Below the pieces are notes generated by a model, which worked only from the letters and a program-made list of their open reading frames with translations, searched no databases and had not been told where the DNA came from. Made by a program: the position numbers and the translations under genes. Of a stretch of DNA of 64,000 bases, positions 45,766 through 55,298 are shown in pieces. Position 1 is the first letter of the stretch. The number at the start of each line of letters is the position of its first letter. Source of the DNA: Paraburkholderia sp. HP33-1 (GTDB taxonomy: Bacteria; Pseudomonadota; Gammaproteobacteria; Burkholderiales; Burkholderiaceae); the NCBI RefSeq assembly GCF_021390595.1, contig NZ_JAJEJR010000001.1:2294001-2358000 (forward strand), given 5' to 3'.

Positions 45766-47787
45766 ATGGATCAATCCAGCACTTCCAGCGCATCCGCACG
45801 CAGCCGGTTCGCACCGGGCCGCAGCCGTGACATCATGTGCCTCGGCCGGCTGGCCGTCGATCTGTACGCGCAGCAGGTTGGCGCGCGACTCGAGGACGTG
45901 TCGAGCTTCGCGAAGTATCTCGGCGGATCGTCGGCGAACATCGCGTTCGGCTGTGCGCGGCTCGGGCTCGACGCGGCGATGCTCGCACGCGTCGGCAACG
46001 ATCACATGGGGCGCTTTCTGACCGAAACGCTCGCGAAGGAAGGCTGCGACGTGAGCCACGTGCGGATCGATCACGAACGGCTGACCGCGCTCGTGCTGCT
46101 CGGCCTGAAGGACCGCGACACGTTCCCGCTGATCTTCTACCGCGAGAACTGCGCGGACATGGCAGTCGACGAAGCCGATTTCGACGAGGCGTTCATCGCG
46201 TCGTCGAAAGCTCTGCTGATCACCGGCACGCATTTCTCGACCGAGCAGGTCAATCGCACGAGCCGCCGCGCGCTCGATTACGCGCGCCGCAACGACGTGC
46301 GCACCGTGCTCGACATCGACTATCGGCCGGTGCTGTGGGGACTCACGGGCAAGGCCGACGGCGAAACGCGTTTCGTGGCGAGCGAGGGCGTGAGCGCGCA
46401 TTTGCAGCGGATTCTGCCGCTGTTCGATCTCGTGATCGGCACCGAGGAGGAGTTTCGCATTGCCGGCGGCGCGACCGACCTCGTCGACGCGCTCGCGGCG
46501 GTGCGCGCCGTGACGCCGGCCACGCTCGTGCTCAAGCGCGGGCCGCTCGGCTGTCAGATCATCGACGGCGCGGTGCCTGCCTCGCTCGACGCTGCGCCGG
46601 TTCATGGCGGCGTCGAGGTCGAGGTGCTGAACGTACTCGGCGCGGGCGATGCGTTCGCTTCCGGCTTTCTGTCCGGCTGGCTGCGCGATCAGCCGCTCGA
46701 CGCCTGCGCGCGCGCCGCGAACGCGAGCGGCGCGCTGGTCGTGTCGCGGCACGGCTGCGCCCCGGCCATGCCGACGCCGGCCGAACTCGACTACTTCCTG
46801 CGCGAAGCGCAGGCCGATCCGCAGCGCATGCGCCGCCCGGATCGCGACGCGACGCTCGCCAGACTGCATCGCGTGTCGCCGGCGCGCAAAGCGTGGCACG
46901 AAGTGCTCGGCTTCGCGTTCGATCATCGCAACTCGTTCTTCGAGCTCGCGCAGCAGACCGGTGCCGACGAAGCTCGCATAGCGCGTCTGAAGAACCTGTT
47001 CGTCGAAGCCGTCGCGCAGACCGAACGCGCGTTGAACCTGCATGGACGCATCGGCGTACTGATCGACGACCGCTATGGTCAGGACGCGCTGAACGCGGCG
47101 ACCGGCCGCGGCTGGTGGATCGGCCGCCCGGTCGAACTGCCCGGCTCCGTGCCGCTCGTGTTCGATCATGGCCGCTCGATCGGCACCACGCTGATGGCGT
47201 GGCCGCAGGAACACGTCGTCAAATGCCTCGTGCAGTTTCATCCCGACGAACCGATCGAGCAGCGGCTCGAACAGGAAGCGCAACTGCGCGCGCTGTACGA
47301 CGCGACCCAGGCCAGCGGCCACGAACTGCTGCTCGAAGTGATTCCACCGAAGCAGGCGTCGCTGCCGCAGGGGCCGGACATCGTGTATCGCGCGCTAAAG
47401 CGCCTCTACAACCTCGGCATCTACCCCGAGTGGTGGAAGCTCGAACCGATGGACGCCGCGCAATGGCAGGCCATCGACGCGCTGATCGCCGAGCGCGATC
47501 CCTATTGCCGCGGCGTCGTGCTGCTCGGCCTGTCGGCGGCGGTCGAGCAGTTGAGCGAAGGCTTTCACGCGGCCGCGCAAGCGGCGACCTGTCGCGGCTT
47601 CACGGTCGGCCGCACGATCTTCCACGAGCCGAGCCATGCGTGGCTCGCCGGTGAAATCGGCGACGACGAATTGATCGCGCGCGTGCGCCGGACGTTCGAA
47701 ACGTTGATCGCCGCGTGGCGCAGCGCGCGCGGCGAACCAGCGGCACACGGCACGCCTCATCACGTTCATCAGGAGCAGGCCGCATGA
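45766..47787 (+). CDS. iolC: 5-Dehydro-2-deoxygluconokinase fused to DUF2090
   Basis: A 673-residue fusion. Residues about 22-345 are a PfkB kinase (IMCLGRLAVDLYAQQVGARL, GGSSANIAFGCARLG, and the ATP/catalytic motif LGAGDAFASGFLSGW). Residues about 365-655 are a DUF2090 domain (AWHEVLGFAFDHRNSFFEL). The kinase phosphorylates 5-dehydro-2-deoxy-D-gluconate. DUF2090 is related to class I aldolases and probably cleaves the phosphorylated product, replacing IolJ. The gene overlaps iolD by four bases (ATGA). Confidence 0.92.
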   Translation: MDQSSTSSASARSRFAPGRSRDIMCLGRLAVDLYAQQVGARLEDVSSFAKYLGGSSANIAFGCARLGLDAAMLARVGNDHMGRFLTETLAKEGCDVSHVRIDHERLTALVLLGLKDRDTFPLIFYRENCADMAVDEADFDEAFIASSKALLITGTHFSTEQVNRTSRRALDYARRNDVRTVLDIDYRPVLWGLTGKADGETRFVASEGVSAHLQRILPLFDLVIGTEEEFRIAGGATDLVDALAAVRAVTPATLVLKRGPLGCQIIDGAVPASLDAAPVHGGVEVEVLNVLGAGDAFASGFLSGWLRDQPLDACARAANASGALVVSRHGCAPAMPTPAELDYFLREAQADPQRMRRPDRDATLARLHRVSPARKAWHEVLGFAFDHRNSFFELAQQTGADEARIARLKNLFVEAVAQTERALNLHGRIGVLIDDRYGQDALNAATGRGWWIGRPVELPGSVPLVFDHGRSIGTTLMAWPQEHVVKCLVQFHPDEPIEQRLEQEAQLRALYDATQASGHELLLEVIPPKQASLPQGPDIVYRALKRLYNLGIYPEWWKLEPMDAAQWQAIDALIAERDPYCRGVVLLGLSAAVEQLSEGFHAAAQAATCRGFTVGRTIFHEPSHAWLAGEIGDDELIARVRRTFETLIAAWRSARGEPAAHGTPHHVHQEQAA

Positions 47788-49781
47788 CCGAGCGCATCAT
47801 GCATGACGACATTCCATCCGCCAGCGGCGCGACGCAAACCCATGCGCCGGTGTACGCCGGCGGCACGATTCGCCTGACGATGGCGCAGGCGCTCGTGCGC
47901 TACCTGGCCGCGCAACGCGTTGCCAGCGAAGACGGCCACGGCGTCGAACCCCTGTTCGGCGGCGCGTTCGCGATCTTTGGCCACGGCAATGTCGCGGGCA
48001 TCGGCGAGGCGCTGTATCAGCATCGCGACGCACTGCCGACGCTGCGCGCGCACAACGAGCAGGCGATGGCGCACAGTGCGATCGCCTACGCGAAGGCGCA
48101 CTTCCGGCGCCGCATGATGGCCGTGACGACGTCGATCGGCCCAGGCGCGACGAATCTGCTGACCGCGGCCGCGCTCGCTCACGTGAACCGCCTGCCGGTG
48201 CTGCTGTTGCCCGGCGATATCTTCGTGTCGCGCGCACCCGATCCGGTATTGCAACAGCTCGAGGATTTCAGCGACGGCGGCGTGTCCGCGAACGACGCGT
48301 TCAAGCCGCTGTCGCGCTACTTCGATCGCATCGTGCATCCGGCGCAATTGCTGAGCGCGTTGCCGCGCGCCATCCGCGTGCTGACCGATGCCGCGTTGTG
48401 CGGCCCCGTCACGCTGGCGTTGCCGCAAGACGTGCAGGCGCAGGCGTGGGACTTTCCGGCAGACTTTTTTGCACCGCGTGTGGTGCGCCCTCATGCGCCT
48501 GCACCTCGTAGCGACGATATCGACGCCGCGTGCGCGCGCTTGCGGCACGCGAAGCGTCCGCTGATCGTCGCGGGCGGGGGCGTGCTGTACAGCCGCGCGG
48601 CCGATGCGCTGCACCGCTTCGCGAGCGCGCACGGCATGCCGGTCGCGGAAACGCAGGCCGGCAAAAGCTCGCTTGCGTGGAACGATCCGCTCAATGCGGG
48701 CGCGCTCGGCGTGACCGGCTCACCGGCCGCCAATGCGCTCGCGCATGATGCCGACTGCGTGCTCGCGCTCGGCACGCGCCTGCAGGACTTTACGACCGGC
48801 TCGAACACGCTGTTCACGCAAGCCGACGTGATCGCGATCAACGCGAATGGGTTCGACGCGCTCAAGCATCGCGGCTTCGTCGTCGAAGCGGACGTGAAGC
48901 TCGCGCTCGACGCGCTTGCCGGTCCGCTGCAAGGCTGGCACGCGGAGCGCACGTGGAGCGCGCGCGCGCACAAGCTCGCGGCCAGTTGGCGCGACACCGT
49001 GCAAGCGCTCACGCATGCGCCGCAACGTGACGCGGTGCTGCCCTACGAGGGCGACGTGATCGGCGCGGTGCAGCGTTCGAGCGCGCACTCCCCGAGCGAC
49101 GACATCGTCGTCTGCGCGGCCGGCACGCTGCCCGCCGACCTGCACAAGCTGTGGCGCGCGGGACGGCCCGGCGCGTATCACGTCGAATACGGCTACTCGT
49201 GCATGGGCTACGAGATCGCGGGCGGCCTCGGCGTGAAGCTCGCGCGGCCCGAGCGCGAGGTGATCGTGATCCTCGGTGACGGCAGCTATCTGATGCTGAA
49301 CAGCGAGATCGCCAGCTCGGTGATGCTCGGCGCGAAGCTGATCGTCGTCGTGCTCGACAACCGCGGCTTCGGCTGTATCAATCGACTGCAACAGGCATGC
49401 GGCGGCGCGCCGTTCAACAATCTGCTCGACGATTGCGTGCACGCACCAGAAGGCGTGCCGCGCATCGATTTCGCCGCGCATGCCCGCGCGCTCGGCGCGC
49501 AAGCCGAGCACGCGGGCAATCTCGCCGAGCTCGAAGCGGCACTGCAACGCGCACGCGCGGCGAGTGGCACGTACGTGATCAGCATCGACACCGACCCGGC
49601 TCGCACGACCGAAGACGGCGGCTGGTGGTGGGAAGTCGCGGTGCCCGAAGTGTCGGCGCGCCGCGAGGTGCGCGACGCCCGTGCGGAGTACGACGCGCAA
49701 CTCGCCGCGCGCGCGGCGCCGCCCGCGCCGCCGGCAGCGCCTGTGTCGTCACAGGGCAACGATCACGAGTTGCAACCATGA
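47784..49781 (+). CDS. iolD: 3D-(3,5/4)-trihydroxycyclohexane-1,2-dione hydrolase
   Basis: A 665-residue ThDP enzyme. FGHGNVAGIGEALYQ, HNEQAMAHSAIAYAK and TSIGPGATNLLTAAALAH are the N-terminal PYR-domain hallmarks of IolD. The ThDP-binding motif GDGSYLMLNSEIASSVMLG is near residue 495. It opens the inositol-derived ring diketone to 5-deoxy-D-glucuronate. Its start overlaps the iolC stop. Confidence 0.95.
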   Translation: MTERIMHDDIPSASGATQTHAPVYAGGTIRLTMAQALVRYLAAQRVASEDGHGVEPLFGGAFAIFGHGNVAGIGEALYQHRDALPTLRAHNEQAMAHSAIAYAKAHFRRRMMAVTTSIGPGATNLLTAAALAHVNRLPVLLLPGDIFVSRAPDPVLQQLEDFSDGGVSANDAFKPLSRYFDRIVHPAQLLSALPRAIRVLTDAALCGPVTLALPQDVQAQAWDFPADFFAPRVVRPHAPAPRSDDIDAACARLRHAKRPLIVAGGGVLYSRAADALHRFASAHGMPVAETQAGKSSLAWNDPLNAGALGVTGSPAANALAHDADCVLALGTRLQDFTTGSNTLFTQADVIAINANGFDALKHRGFVVEADVKLALDALAGPLQGWHAERTWSARAHKLAASWRDTVQALTHAPQRDAVLPYEGDVIGAVQRSSAHSPSDDIVVCAAGTLPADLHKLWRAGRPGAYHVEYGYSCMGYEIAGGLGVKLARPEREVIVILGDGSYLMLNSEIASSVMLGAKLIVVVLDNRGFGCINRLQQACGGAPFNNLLDDCVHAPEGVPRIDFAAHARALGAQAEHAGNLAELEAALQRARAASGTYVISIDTDPARTTEDGGWWWEVAVPEVSARREVRDARAEYDAQLAARAAPPAPPAAPVSSQGNDHELQP

Positions 49782-49791
49782 GGACTCCAGC

Positions 49792-50700
49792 ATGACTGCT
49801 TTCGACGTACGCATCGGTATCAACCCGCTCTCGTGGATGAACGACGATCTTCCGTCGCTCGGTGGCGAGACGCCGCTCGAAGTCGCGCTGACCGAAGGTC
49901 GTCAGATCGGCTATCAGGGCTTCGAACTCGGCAACAAGTTTCCTCGCGAGCCGAACGCGTTGAAGACGCTGCTCGCGCAATACGACCTCGCGCTCGTGTC
50001 CGGCTGGTACTCGGGACAACTGGCCAAACGCAGCGTGCCGGAGGAAATCGACGCGGTCGGCCCGCATCTGGACCTGCTCGCGCAGAACGGCGCGACCGTG
50101 ATGGTGTATGGCGAAGTCGCCGATTCGATCCAGGGCGCGCCGCGCCCGTTGTATCAACGGCCGCGTTTTTTCAGCGACGCGCAATGGGACGCGTACGCGG
50201 CACGCGTCGATGAATTTGCCCGCTATACGCTCACCCGTGGCGTTCGGCTCGCCTATCATCATCATATGGGCGCGTACGTCGAAACGCCGGCCGACGTCGA
50301 TCAGTTGATGGCGCGCACCAGCGACGCCGTCGGCCTGCTGTTCGATGCCGGGCATATCACGTTCGCGGGCGGCGATCCTGTGGCAGTGCTCGATAAACAC
50401 ATCGCGCGCGTGTGCCACGTGCATTGCAAGGACGTGCGCCCCGCCGTGATGAAGCTCGCGCGCAATCGCAACTGGAGTTTTCTCGATGCGGTGATCGCCG
50501 GTGCATTCACGGTGCCCGGTGACGGTGCGGTGAATTTTCCGGCGCTCATCGACCGTTTGAAGCGGCATGGTTATTGCGGCTGGCTCGTCGTCGAAGCGGA
50601 ACAGGACCCGGTCGTCGCGCCGTCGTTCGAGTATGCGCAGAAGGGATATAGGACGTTGCGGGCGCTGGTCGACGCGCCGCTCGGCAAGGAGGCAGCATGA
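49792..50700 (+). CDS. iolE: Inosose dehydratase
   Basis: A 302-residue TIM-barrel protein of the xylose-isomerase-like family. IGINPLSWMNDDLPSLGGETPLE is the IolE N-terminus. AYHHHMGAYVETPADVD and the metal-binding VCHVHCKDVRP are near residues 160 and 205. It removes water from scyllo-inosose, giving the trihydroxycyclohexanedione used by IolD. The ATG at 49792 is preceded by GAGGA; the stop overlaps iolB (ATGA). Confidence 0.95.
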   Translation: MTAFDVRIGINPLSWMNDDLPSLGGETPLEVALTEGRQIGYQGFELGNKFPREPNALKTLLAQYDLALVSGWYSGQLAKRSVPEEIDAVGPHLDLLAQNGATVMVYGEVADSIQGAPRPLYQRPRFFSDAQWDAYAARVDEFARYTLTRGVRLAYHHHMGAYVETPADVDQLMARTSDAVGLLFDAGHITFAGGDPVAVLDKHIARVCHVHCKDVRPAVMKLARNRNWSFLDAVIAGAFTVPGDGAVNFPALIDRLKRHGYCGWLVVEAEQDPVVAPSFEYAQKGYRTLRALVDAPLGKEAA

Positions 50701-51497
50701 GCTTATTGGTGAAGGCCGAGCGCGAAGGCCAGACGATCGCGCGTGTCACGCCGCAGTCGGCCTGCTGGCGCTATGTGGGATTCGCCGCGTACCGGCTCGG
50801 CGAGAACGAAGTCGTGTACGTGTTCGAGCCGGCGCGCGAAGTGTGCGTCGTCGTGCTGAGCGGCGCGGTCGATATCGAAACGCCGGACACGACGTGGAGT
50901 TCGATCGGTTCGCGCGACAGCGTGTTCGAAGACGCGGCGCCTTACGCGGTGTATCTGCCGCCCAACGTACGCGCGACCGTGCGCGCGCGCCGCGACGCGG
51001 AGCTTGGTGCAGCGAGCGCGCCGGCCAAAGGCGAGTATCCGGCGCGGCTGATCGAGCCGGCGTCGATGAAGCGCTCGACGCGCGGCAAATCGCTGAACAC
51101 GCGCTACGTGTGCGATATTCTTCCGCAGACCGAGCCGGCGGAATCGCTGCTGGTGGTCGAAGTGAGAACGCCGGGCGGTCACGCGTCGAGCTATCCACCG
51201 CACAAGCACGACACCCACAACATTCCGCACGAAAGCTCGCTCGAAGAAACCTATTACCACCGCATCGATCCGCCGCAAGGCTTCGCGTTCCAGCGCGTGT
51301 ACACCGACTCCCGCGATATCGACGAATCGATGGCCGTCGAGGATCACGACGTCGTCATGGTGCCGCGCGGCTATCACCCCGTCGTCGTGCCGTATGGCTA
51401 CGACTCGTATTATCTGAACGTGATGGCGGGCAGCCAGCGGGTCTGGCATTTCCACAACGATCCGGCGCATGAATGGATCATCAATAAGGATGCTTGA
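50697..51497 (+). CDS. iolB: 5-Deoxy-glucuronate isomerase
   Basis: A 266-residue bicupin. The cupin metal residues sit in SSYPPHKHDTHN and ETYYHRID near residues 165-190, and VWHFHNDPAHEWI closes the protein. It converts 5-deoxy-D-glucuronate to 5-dehydro-2-deoxy-D-gluconate, the substrate of IolC. It is the last inositol gene and meets the converging livF gene after only 9 bp. Confidence 0.95.
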   Translation: MSLLVKAEREGQTIARVTPQSACWRYVGFAAYRLGENEVVYVFEPAREVCVVVLSGAVDIETPDTTWSSIGSRDSVFEDAAPYAVYLPPNVRATVRARRDAELGAASAPAKGEYPARLIEPASMKRSTRGKSLNTRYVCDILPQTEPAESLLVVEVRTPGGHASSYPPHKHDTHNIPHESSLEETYYHRIDPPQGFAFQRVYTDSRDIDESMAVEDHDVVMVPRGYHPVVVPYGYDSYYLNVMAGSQRVWHFHNDPAHEWIINKDA

Positions 51498-51506
51498 CCA
51501 GGCGCG

Positions 51507-52232
51507 TCAGCCCACCCCGAGCCACTCGCGCATCACATCGTCACGCGACAGAAACGACGCCAGCGCGCCGTCGAACACGATCTCGCCATGCCCCATCACC
51601 GCGACGCGGCTCGCGATGTCCTGCGCAATCACGAGACGCTGCTCGATCAACAGGATCGCGACGCCACGCTCGCGCAACGCACGCAAACAATCGGCGACCT
51701 GCTCGATCACGAGACTCGCGAGCCCTTCGCCGGGCTCGTCGATCAGCAGCAGATCGGGGTCTGCGAGCAACGCGCGAGCGAGCGCGAGCATCTGTTGTTC
51801 GCCGCCCGACAGCACGCCGGCACGCGTGCGCTTGCGCTCGGCGAGCACGGGAAATAGCGCGTAGGCGTCGGCGAGCGTGAAGCGCGGCGCGCGGCCGCGC
51901 ACGCGCGACGCGGTGACTGGTGCAATGCCGAGCAGCAGGTTTTCATGGACGCTCAGCGCGGCGAACACGTCGCGATGCTCGGCCACGTAGCCGAGGCCGA
52001 GCCGCGCGATTTCGAACGTACGCAGACCGGCGAGCGAGCGCCCATCGAAACGCAGCTCGCCCTCGCAATGCACGAGGCCCATGATCGCGCGGGCGAGCGT
52101 CGAGCGCCCCGAGCCGTTGCGGCCGACGAGCGCGACCACTTCACCGGGCTCGATGCCCAGCGTGACGCCGTGCAATGCCTGGCTCGCGCCATACCATGCG
52201 TTCAGGTCGCGGATGTCGAGCAGCGCGCTCAT
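51507..52232 (-). CDS. livF: Branched-chain amino acid type ABC ATPase (LivF)
   Basis: A 241-residue ATPase of the LivF class, with the signature LSGGEQQM and Walker B DLLLIDEPGEGLAS. The Walker A loop reads GRNGSGRST near residues 37-45: the usual lysine is arginine (codon CGC read on the minus strand). It follows livG with a four-base overlap and is the last gene of the Fe-ADH/thioesterase/Liv operon. Substrate unknown; LivF-class transporters also import amides, urea and aromatic acids. Confidence 0.9.
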   Translation of the reverse strand: MSALLDIRDLNAWYGASQALHGVTLGIEPGEVVALVGRNGSGRSTLARAIMGLVHCEGELRFDGRSLAGLRTFEIARLGLGYVAEHRDVFAALSVHENLLLGIAPVTASRVRGRAPRFTLADAYALFPVLAERKRTRAGVLSGGEQQMLALARALLADPDLLLIDEPGEGLASLVIEQVADCLRALRERGVAILLIEQRLVIAQDIASRVAVMGHGEIVFDGALASFLSRDDVMREWLGVG

Positions 52233-53029
52233 CGGCCGGCTCCCTTGTCGGCTTGATCGCCGGCCCGCGCGCCCGGGTTACGGTCGAAGCGCTCCCCCAG
52301 ATACGCCGCACGCACCGCCGCGTCCGCGCGAATCGCGGCCGGTGTCCCGCTCGCGATGATGCGCCCCTGCACCAGCACCGAAATGCGATCGGCGATCGCG
52401 AACACCGCGTCCATGTCGTGCTCGACCATCAGCAGCGTGCGGCCCGCGGTGATGTCGCGGATCAGCTCGATCGCGCGCGCCGCTTCCGCGCGGTTCATAC
52501 CCGCTGTCGGTTCGTCGAGCAGCAGCGTGTGCGCGCCGCTCGCGAGCGCGATGCCGAGATCGAGCGCGCGCTGCTCCGCGTAGCTGAGCGTGCCGGCCGC
52601 GACGTCGCGGCGCGCGCCGAGACCGACCGCGTCGAGCACGTCGGCGGCGCGCGCATCGACCGCAGCCGCGCCGGTCAGACGCTGCCACCAGCGCGTGCGA
52701 TCGCGCTCGGCGAGTTGCGCCGCGCAGCGCAGGTTGTCGAACACGGACAGCCGCGCGAACACGCTGGTGCTCTGGAAGCTGCGCGCGAGGCCGCGGCGCG
52801 CGATCGCGGCCGGCGCAAGCCGCGTGATGTCCGCGCCGAACAGGTGAATGCGCCCCGCGTTCGGCCGCGCGCCGCCCCCGATCAGGTTGAACAGCGTCGA
52901 CTTGCCCGCGCCGTTCGGGCCGATCAGCGCGTGCCGCTCGCCCGGCTCGATCTCGAGATCGACGCCGCGCAGGATCGGCGTCGGGCCGAAGCGCTTTTCG
53001 ACGCCGTAAAGAGCGAGTGCGGGGATCAT
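52229..53029 (-). CDS. livG: Branched-chain amino acid type ABC ATPase (LivG)
   Basis: A 266-residue ATPase with canonical Walker A GPNGAGKST near residue 37, a degenerate signature (LSYAEQR, usual for LivG) and Walker B TLLLDEPTAGMN. The long open frame upstream to 53812 overlaps livM and is not coding. The ATG at 53029 overlaps the livM stop (ATGA), and its own stop overlaps livF. Confidence 0.93.
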   Translation of the reverse strand: MIPALALYGVEKRFGPTPILRGVDLEIEPGERHALIGPNGAGKSTLFNLIGGGARPNAGRIHLFGADITRLAPAAIARRGLARSFQSTSVFARLSVFDNLRCAAQLAERDRTRWWQRLTGAAAVDARAADVLDAVGLGARRDVAAGTLSYAEQRALDLGIALASGAHTLLLDEPTAGMNRAEAARAIELIRDITAGRTLLMVEHDMDAVFAIADRISVLVQGRIIASGTPAAIRADAAVRAAYLGERFDRNPGARAGDQADKGAGR

Positions 53030-54363
53030 CGCGCGGCTCCGGCGGATCGTGTCGCGTGTGCGTGGGCAGTGACGCGTGCATGCGCGCGCAGCGCGCGGCG
53101 GGTGCTCAGCGCGGCCAGCGCCGCGAGCACGCCGAGCGCGAGCGCGAGAGGCAATGGCGAGACGGCGAGCGTCGATAGCAACGGCGCGCCGGTGACACCC
53201 GTAGCTGGTTGCGCACCGGCACCGAACCATGCGCCCAACGCCGCGCCCTCGTCCGCGCCGAACTGCGCTGCATAGCCCCACTGCACCGCGAACACGATGA
53301 CCATGAGCCACAGCATCGCCGCCGCGGCGCTCCACAGATACGCGGCGCGGCAACTTCGCCAGCCGTAGGCCGCAATCCGCGCCGTCTGCCGTGCGCCGAA
53401 GCCCACGAGCCCATCCGGCGCGGCCATCACGACGACGACAAAGTACAGCCCCAGATAGAACAGCCACGCCCGCGTGACGCTCGCGACCACCACGCTGAAA
53501 AACGTCAGCACGACCGCGCCCGCGACCGGCCCGAAGAACGCCGCCGTGCCGCCGGTCACGGTCGCGATCAGCACCGCGCCGGAGCGCATCATGCCGACGC
53601 TCTCGATCGACACGAGTTCGAGATTGATCAGTCCCAACGTGCCCGCGATGCCCGCGAAAAACGCCGACAGCACGACCACGCCATAGCGAATCCGCCACGG
53701 ATAGCAGCCGATCGCCGCCGCGCGCGCCGGGTTGTCGCGCACCGCGTTCGCGAGCCGCATGAACGGCGTGCGCGACAGCGCGAACATCGCGACACTCGCC
53801 ACGACACACCACAGCGCGATCAGCGCATAGGCCTCACGCGCCGGGCCGAAGCTCCAGCCGGCGAGAGGCGGGCCGCTCGCGCGATCGATCGCGACGCCCG
53901 CCTCGCCGCCGAACCAGCCCGGCAGCGTCCACGCGGCCGCGACGACGAGTTCGCCGAGACCGAGCGTGATCATCGCGAACGCGGTCCCGGCGCGGCGTGT
54001 CGCGATGAAGCCGAACAACACGCCGCACAGCGCCCCGCCGATCCCACCTGCGAACGGCAGCAGCACGAGCGGCATGCCGCTCGCGTTGAACACGCGCGCG
54101 GCGATCAGCGCACCGAGCCCCGCATACGCGGCATGCCCGAACGACAGCAGCCCGGTCTCGCCGAGCAGCAGGTTGTACGACAGCGCGAAGACGATCATCG
54201 TCGCGCTTTGCGCGAGGTAGGCGAGCAGCCAGCTATGCGGCCAGATGCAAGGCGGTACGGCGAGAAAGGCGACCAGCGCGAGCCACGGCGCGAGCGCGCG
54301 GCCGGGCCTGCGAGGCGGCGCCCCGCTTTCCACCGGGATCGACGTCCCACCCTGCTTACGCAT
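53026..54363 (-). CDS. livM: Branched-chain amino acid type ABC permease (LivM)
   Basis: A 445-residue permease with about ten helices. LSYNLLLGETGLLSFGHAAYAGLGAL is the LivM signature near residue 65, and YYPWRIRYGVVVLSAFFAG-like residues occur near 220. It is about 80-100 residues longer than usual because of an extra C-terminal hydrophobic region (AAYLWSAAAAMLWLMVIVFA) and a basic tail. The ATG at 54363 lies within the end of livH (8-bp overlap); a GTG at 54372 is an alternative. Confidence 0.88.
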   Translation of the reverse strand: MRKQGGTSIPVESGAPPRRPGRALAPWLALVAFLAVPPCIWPHSWLLAYLAQSATMIVFALSYNLLLGETGLLSFGHAAYAGLGALIAARVFNASGMPLVLLPFAGGIGGALCGVLFGFIATRRAGTAFAMITLGLGELVVAAAWTLPGWFGGEAGVAIDRASGPPLAGWSFGPAREAYALIALWCVVASVAMFALSRTPFMRLANAVRDNPARAAAIGCYPWRIRYGVVVLSAFFAGIAGTLGLINLELVSIESVGMMRSGAVLIATVTGGTAAFFGPVAGAVVLTFFSVVVASVTRAWLFYLGLYFVVVVMAAPDGLVGFGARQTARIAAYGWRSCRAAYLWSAAAAMLWLMVIVFAVQWGYAAQFGADEGAALGAWFGAGAQPATGVTGAPLLSTLAVSPLPLALALGVLAALAALSTRRALRAHARVTAHAHATRSAGAAR

Positions 54364-55294
54364 GATCGTCACGTCGTCCGAACAGCCCGCGCGGCCTCAA
54401 CGCCAGCACCGCGACGAGCAGCAGATACGGCAACAGCGGCGCGAGTTGCGCGAGCGTCAGCGCGTCCCATGCGGGCGGCAGCACCGCGCCGGCGAGCGAC
54501 ACCACGTCGCCCAACGACAGATCGCTCGCGACCGCCAGCGTCTCTACGCACCCCACCAGCAGCGATGCGACGAGCGCCCCGCTCAGCGAACCGAGCCCAC
54601 CGATCACGACGACCACGAACACGATCGAGCCGAGCGACTCCGCCATCGCCGGCTCGATCACAAAGAGCGGCGCGCCGATCACGCCGGCGAGCGCGGCGAG
54701 CGCGGTGCCGGCCGCGAACACGCCGGTGAACACGCGCGGCACGTTGTGGCCAAGCGCTTCGACGGCATGAGGATGCGTGAGCGCGGCACGCACGATCAAG
54801 CCCGTCTTCGACATGCGCAGTATCGCGACGAGCGCCGCAAGCATCGCGAGCGACACCGCCATCATGAACGCGCGATAGCGGGTAAAAACCGCGCCGTACA
54901 GCGAGAACAGCGGACCGTCGAGCACGGCCGGAATCCTTGCAGATAGCGGACTGAGTCCCCAGCCGAGCTTGACGAGTTCGCCGAGCAGATACGCGGCGCC
55001 GAAGGTCAGCAGCAACTCGGGCAGATGACCGTGCCCGCGCACGCGCCGCAACAGCCAGCGCTCGAGCGCCGCGCCGATGAGACCGACGATGAGCGGCGCG
55101 ACCACCAACGCGCTCCAGAAGCCGCCGCGCGCCGCCACCGAAAAGCCGACGTACGCGCCGAGCATGTAGAAGCTCGCATGCGCGAAGTTGAGCACGCCGA
55201 GCATGCTGAAAATCAGCGTGAGCCCGGCCGACAGCATGAACAGCAGCAGCCCGTAGCTCAGGCCGTTGAGCACAGTGACGAGGAACGACTGCAC
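54356..55294 (-). CDS. livH: Branched-chain amino acid type ABC permease (LivH)
   Basis: A 312-residue permease with about eight helices. LNGLSYGLLLFMLSAGLTLIFSMLGVLNFAHASFYMLGAY is the LivH N-terminal signature in shortened form here. It starts four bases after the thioesterase stop, so the transporter genes share a transcript with the two enzymes upstream. No periplasmic binding protein gene is present next to it. Confidence 0.93.
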   Translation of the reverse strand: MQSFLVTVLNGLSYGLLLFMLSAGLTLIFSMLGVLNFAHASFYMLGAYVGFSVAARGGFWSALVVAPLIVGLIGAALERWLLRRVRGHGHLPELLLTFGAAYLLGELVKLGWGLSPLSARIPAVLDGPLFSLYGAVFTRYRAFMMAVSLAMLAALVAILRMSKTGLIVRAALTHPHAVEALGHNVPRVFTGVFAAGTALAALAGVIGAPLFVIEPAMAESLGSIVFVVVVIGGLGSLSGALVASLLVGCVETLAVASDLSLGDVVSLAGAVLPPAWDALTLAQLAPLLPYLLLVAVLALRPRGLFGRRDDHA

Positions 55295-55298
55295 GCGT

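Noticed and set aside
53030..53812. Upstream extension of the livG frame over livM
   Set aside because: The sequence is low-complexity and overlaps the well-supported livM frame; the LivG family start is at 53029.
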